Below are positions 62,780-64,000 of a stretch of DNA of 64,000 nucleotides, in pieces. The position numbers were made by a program, and so were the translations under genes. Below the pieces are notes generated by a model that saw nothing but the letters and a program-made list of their open reading frames with translations, was not told the origin of the DNA and did no database searches. Position 1 is the stretch's first letter. Each line of letters begins with the position of its first letter. Source of the stretch: Seramator thermalis (GTDB lineage Bacteria > Bacteroidota > Bacteroidia > Bacteroidales > Dysgonomonadaceae); NCBI RefSeq assembly GCF_004138125.1, contig NZ_RXHS01000005.1, forward strand, positions 1-64,000, given 5' to 3'.

Positions 62780-63229
62780 TTATTGAATTTCGATGCGTTT
62801 AGCCTTTGTAACGTTTTCATCTTCTTTCTTGACAGGTATCTCTACCATCAAAACACCGTTTTCAACTTTCGCATTTATTTTGTCTTTCTCCGCATTTTCA
62901 GGGAGAATCATCGTTCTTTGGAATTGTGTGTAAGAGAATTCGCGTCTCAGGTATTTACCTTTTTTGTCTTTTTCTTCACTTTCGTTTTTCTTTTCGAAAC
63001 TGATGATCAAGTTGTTGTCATCATCCACCATCACATTGCAATCTTCCTTCGTCATTCCCGGAGCAGCGACCTCTACCACAAATCCATTTTCTTCTTCACG
63101 AATGTTGATTGCAGGTACCGACCTATTGCTCGTCAGCCATTCGTTACCGAAGAAATCGTTGAATACACTCGGTACTAAATCGTTGAATACGCTCGGTAAC
63201 CAATTGGTTGTTCTTTTTACCAGTGCCAT
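62780..63229 (-). CDS. Small heat-shock protein (Hsp20/alpha-crystallin)
   Basis: This 149-residue protein has the alpha-crystallin domain (about 40-140) with AAPGMTKEDCNVMVDDDN, SYTQFQRTMILPENAE and the C-terminal GVLMVEIPVKKED; near the N-terminus is a short duplicated SVFNDLVPSVFNDFFG. It forms oligomers that hold unfolding proteins. A perfect Shine-Dalgarno sequence precedes it, unusual for this phylum, which suggests strong or heat-inducible expression. Confidence 0.93.
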   Translation of the reverse strand: MALVKRTTNWLPSVFNDLVPSVFNDFFGNEWLTSNRSVPAINIREEENGFVVEVAAPGMTKEDCNVMVDDDNNLIISFEKKNESEEKDKKGKYLRREFSYTQFQRTMILPENAEKDKINAKVENGVLMVEIPVKKEDENVTKAKRIEIQ

Positions 63230-63237
63230 AGTTGTGC

Positions 63238-63245
63238 CCTCCTTT
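63238..63245 (-). promoter_or_regulatory. Perfect Shine-Dalgarno site of hsp20
   Basis: AAAGGAGG on the minus strand lies 8 bases before the ATG at 63227-63229. Most starts in this window have no such motif. Confidence 0.75.
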
Positions 63246-63327
63246 CTTATTTTTTATTTTTCAACTTTCACTATCAAACAAGCAAATGGCATGCCAATCC
63301 ATTTTCGTAAAGTTTACCTATTTGAAA

Positions 63328-63380
63328 ATGACAAAATGTCATAAAATATCAAATTAATAGGTTGTTATTGGCCAAAGCTA
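63328..63380 (-). promoter_or_regulatory. hsp20 control region: -7 box and 15-bp palindrome
   Basis: ATGACA-AAA-TGTCAT (63328-63342) is a perfect palindrome with a 3-base centre. About 30 bp further upstream TAGCTTTG on the minus strand (63373-63380) fits the -7 box TAnnTTTG, so the palindrome would lie just inside the transcribed leader. The -33 element is not clear. Confidence 0.4.
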
Positions 63381-63462
63381 TGTCAAAATGTATGATTATT
63401 GGAGAAAATCACAACTCTTTGCTAAAAGTGGCTGTGAACGTCGAGTGCAAAAATCGATTCAA

Positions 63463-64000
63463 TTAGTCCTCAATTGCTTTCAATAATGTATTTGCCAATC
63501 GGCTTGTGCCTATTCTGAAAAGGTCTTTGTTGCACCATTCGTTACCCAATATTTCTTTCACAATTGTGTAATATTTTACGGCATCTTCAACTGACGAAAC
63601 ACCTCCGGCAACTTTGAATCCGATTTTCGTCTTCGTTTTGTCGTAATACGATTTTATGGCGTGGCACATCACGTACGCAGCTTCAAGTGTTGCTCCTTCA
63701 TAAATTTTTCCGGTTGATGTTTTGATGAAATCAGCTCCCGAATACATCGCCAGAATGGCTGCATTGTGAATGTTTGTGGCAGTTTTAAGTGCTCCGGTTT
63801 CGAGAATTACTTTTAGTTTTGCTTCGTGGCAGGCAAACTTCACTTCTTCGATTTCTTCGCACATCTCTTCATATTCTTCTCCGAAAAAGAGGCCCAAATT
63901 AATGACAATGTCAATTTCGTCGGCGCCATCCATGACGGCAAGTGCCGTTTCGGCAATTTTTGTTTCGGTAAAAGTCTGCGAGGTAGGAAATCCTCCTGAA
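63463..64000 (-). CDS. deoC: Deoxyribose-phosphate aldolase, cut by the window edge
   Basis: The C-terminal 179 residues are in the window, and the gene continues past 64000. The frame reads GGFPTSQTFTETKIAETAL before MDGADEIDIVINLGL. The Schiff-base lysine is in DFIKTSTGK, and the proton-relay lysine is in GFKVAGGVS. DeoC splits deoxyribose 5-phosphate to acetaldehyde and glyceraldehyde 3-phosphate in nucleoside salvage. The apparent start at 63931 is internal. Confidence 0.93.
   Translation of the reverse strand, partial: SGGFPTSQTFTETKIAETALAVMDGADEIDIVINLGLFFGEEYEEMCEEIEEVKFACHEAKLKVILETGALKTATNIHNAAILAMYSGADFIKTSTGKIYEGATLEAAYVMCHAIKSYYDKTKTKIGFKVAGGVSSVEDAVKYYTIVKEILGNEWCNKDLFRIGTSRLANTLLKAIED

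Noticed and set aside
1-64000. CRISPR array, rRNA genes, prophage or restriction systems
   Set aside because: No regularly spaced repeats, rRNA stretches, phage structural genes or methylase/nuclease pairs were found.

Overview
The window looks like a chromosomal segment of an anaerobic member of the Bacteroidales, most like the Dysgonomonadaceae (Dysgonomonas, Proteiniphilum, Petrimonas). The evidence is a SusC/SusD pair, a complete Bat (aerotolerance) operon, large-type IspG, FabI of the Bacteroidetes kind, promoters with the Bacteroidetes -7 box TAnnTTTG, and few Shine-Dalgarno sequences. The genus is inference.

Layout. 0.1-2.5 kb: a DUF2007/universal-stress fusion protein, a small helix-turn-helix protein and a PAP2 phosphatase. 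2.5-10.9 kb: the Bat operon on the minus strand (moxR, DUF58, a BatD-like gene, batA, batB, batC, batD, batE). 11.4-16.2 kb: lipB and lipA on the minus strand, then tgt, an LptF/LptG permease and a cyclophilin on the plus strand. 16.3-43.9 kb: a carbohydrate locus, bounded by a LacI-type regulator on each side. 44.2-63 kb: housekeeping genes (ychF, nadA, arsC-like, dusB, an S41 protease, Sua5/YciO, fabI, GH109, MBL hydrolase, VOC protein, ispG, OsmC, a CAU tRNA, radical SAM, YqaA, polA, polyprenyl synthase, hsp20). The window ends inside deoC.

The main finding is the 26-kb locus at 17.5-43.9 kb. Fifteen genes, all on the minus strand and almost without gaps, read in order: LacI regulator, FucI-type isomerase, GH172, SusC, SusD, small lipoprotein, [IS4-family insertion], DUF4185/GH183, unknown secreted protein, GH116, GH172, GH172, unknown (alpha/alpha)6-type secreted protein, mutarotase-like lipoprotein, FucP permease, AraB-type kinase. 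GH183 (endo-D-arabinanase), GH172 (exo-alpha-D-arabinofuranosidase) and GH116 (which includes exo-beta-D-arabinofuranosidases) are the families known to dismantle the D-arabinan of mycobacterial arabinogalactan and lipoarabinomannan. FucP, FucI and a ribulokinase are what is needed to turn D-arabinose into D-ribulose 5-phosphate. The aldolase and epimerase that an L-fucose or L-arabinose pathway would need are absent. I therefore read the locus as a self-contained D-arabinan utilisation system: surface cleavage, SusCD import, periplasmic trimming, uptake of D-arabinose, isomerisation and phosphorylation. Three of its proteins have no function I can name and are the best candidates for new activities.

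A perfect 14-bp palindrome just upstream of fucI, with a related site at the lacI promoter, is a likely operator. An intact IS4-family element with a 9-bp target duplication sits 22 bp upstream of the GH183 start and may uncouple the downstream enzymes from the susCD half of the operon.
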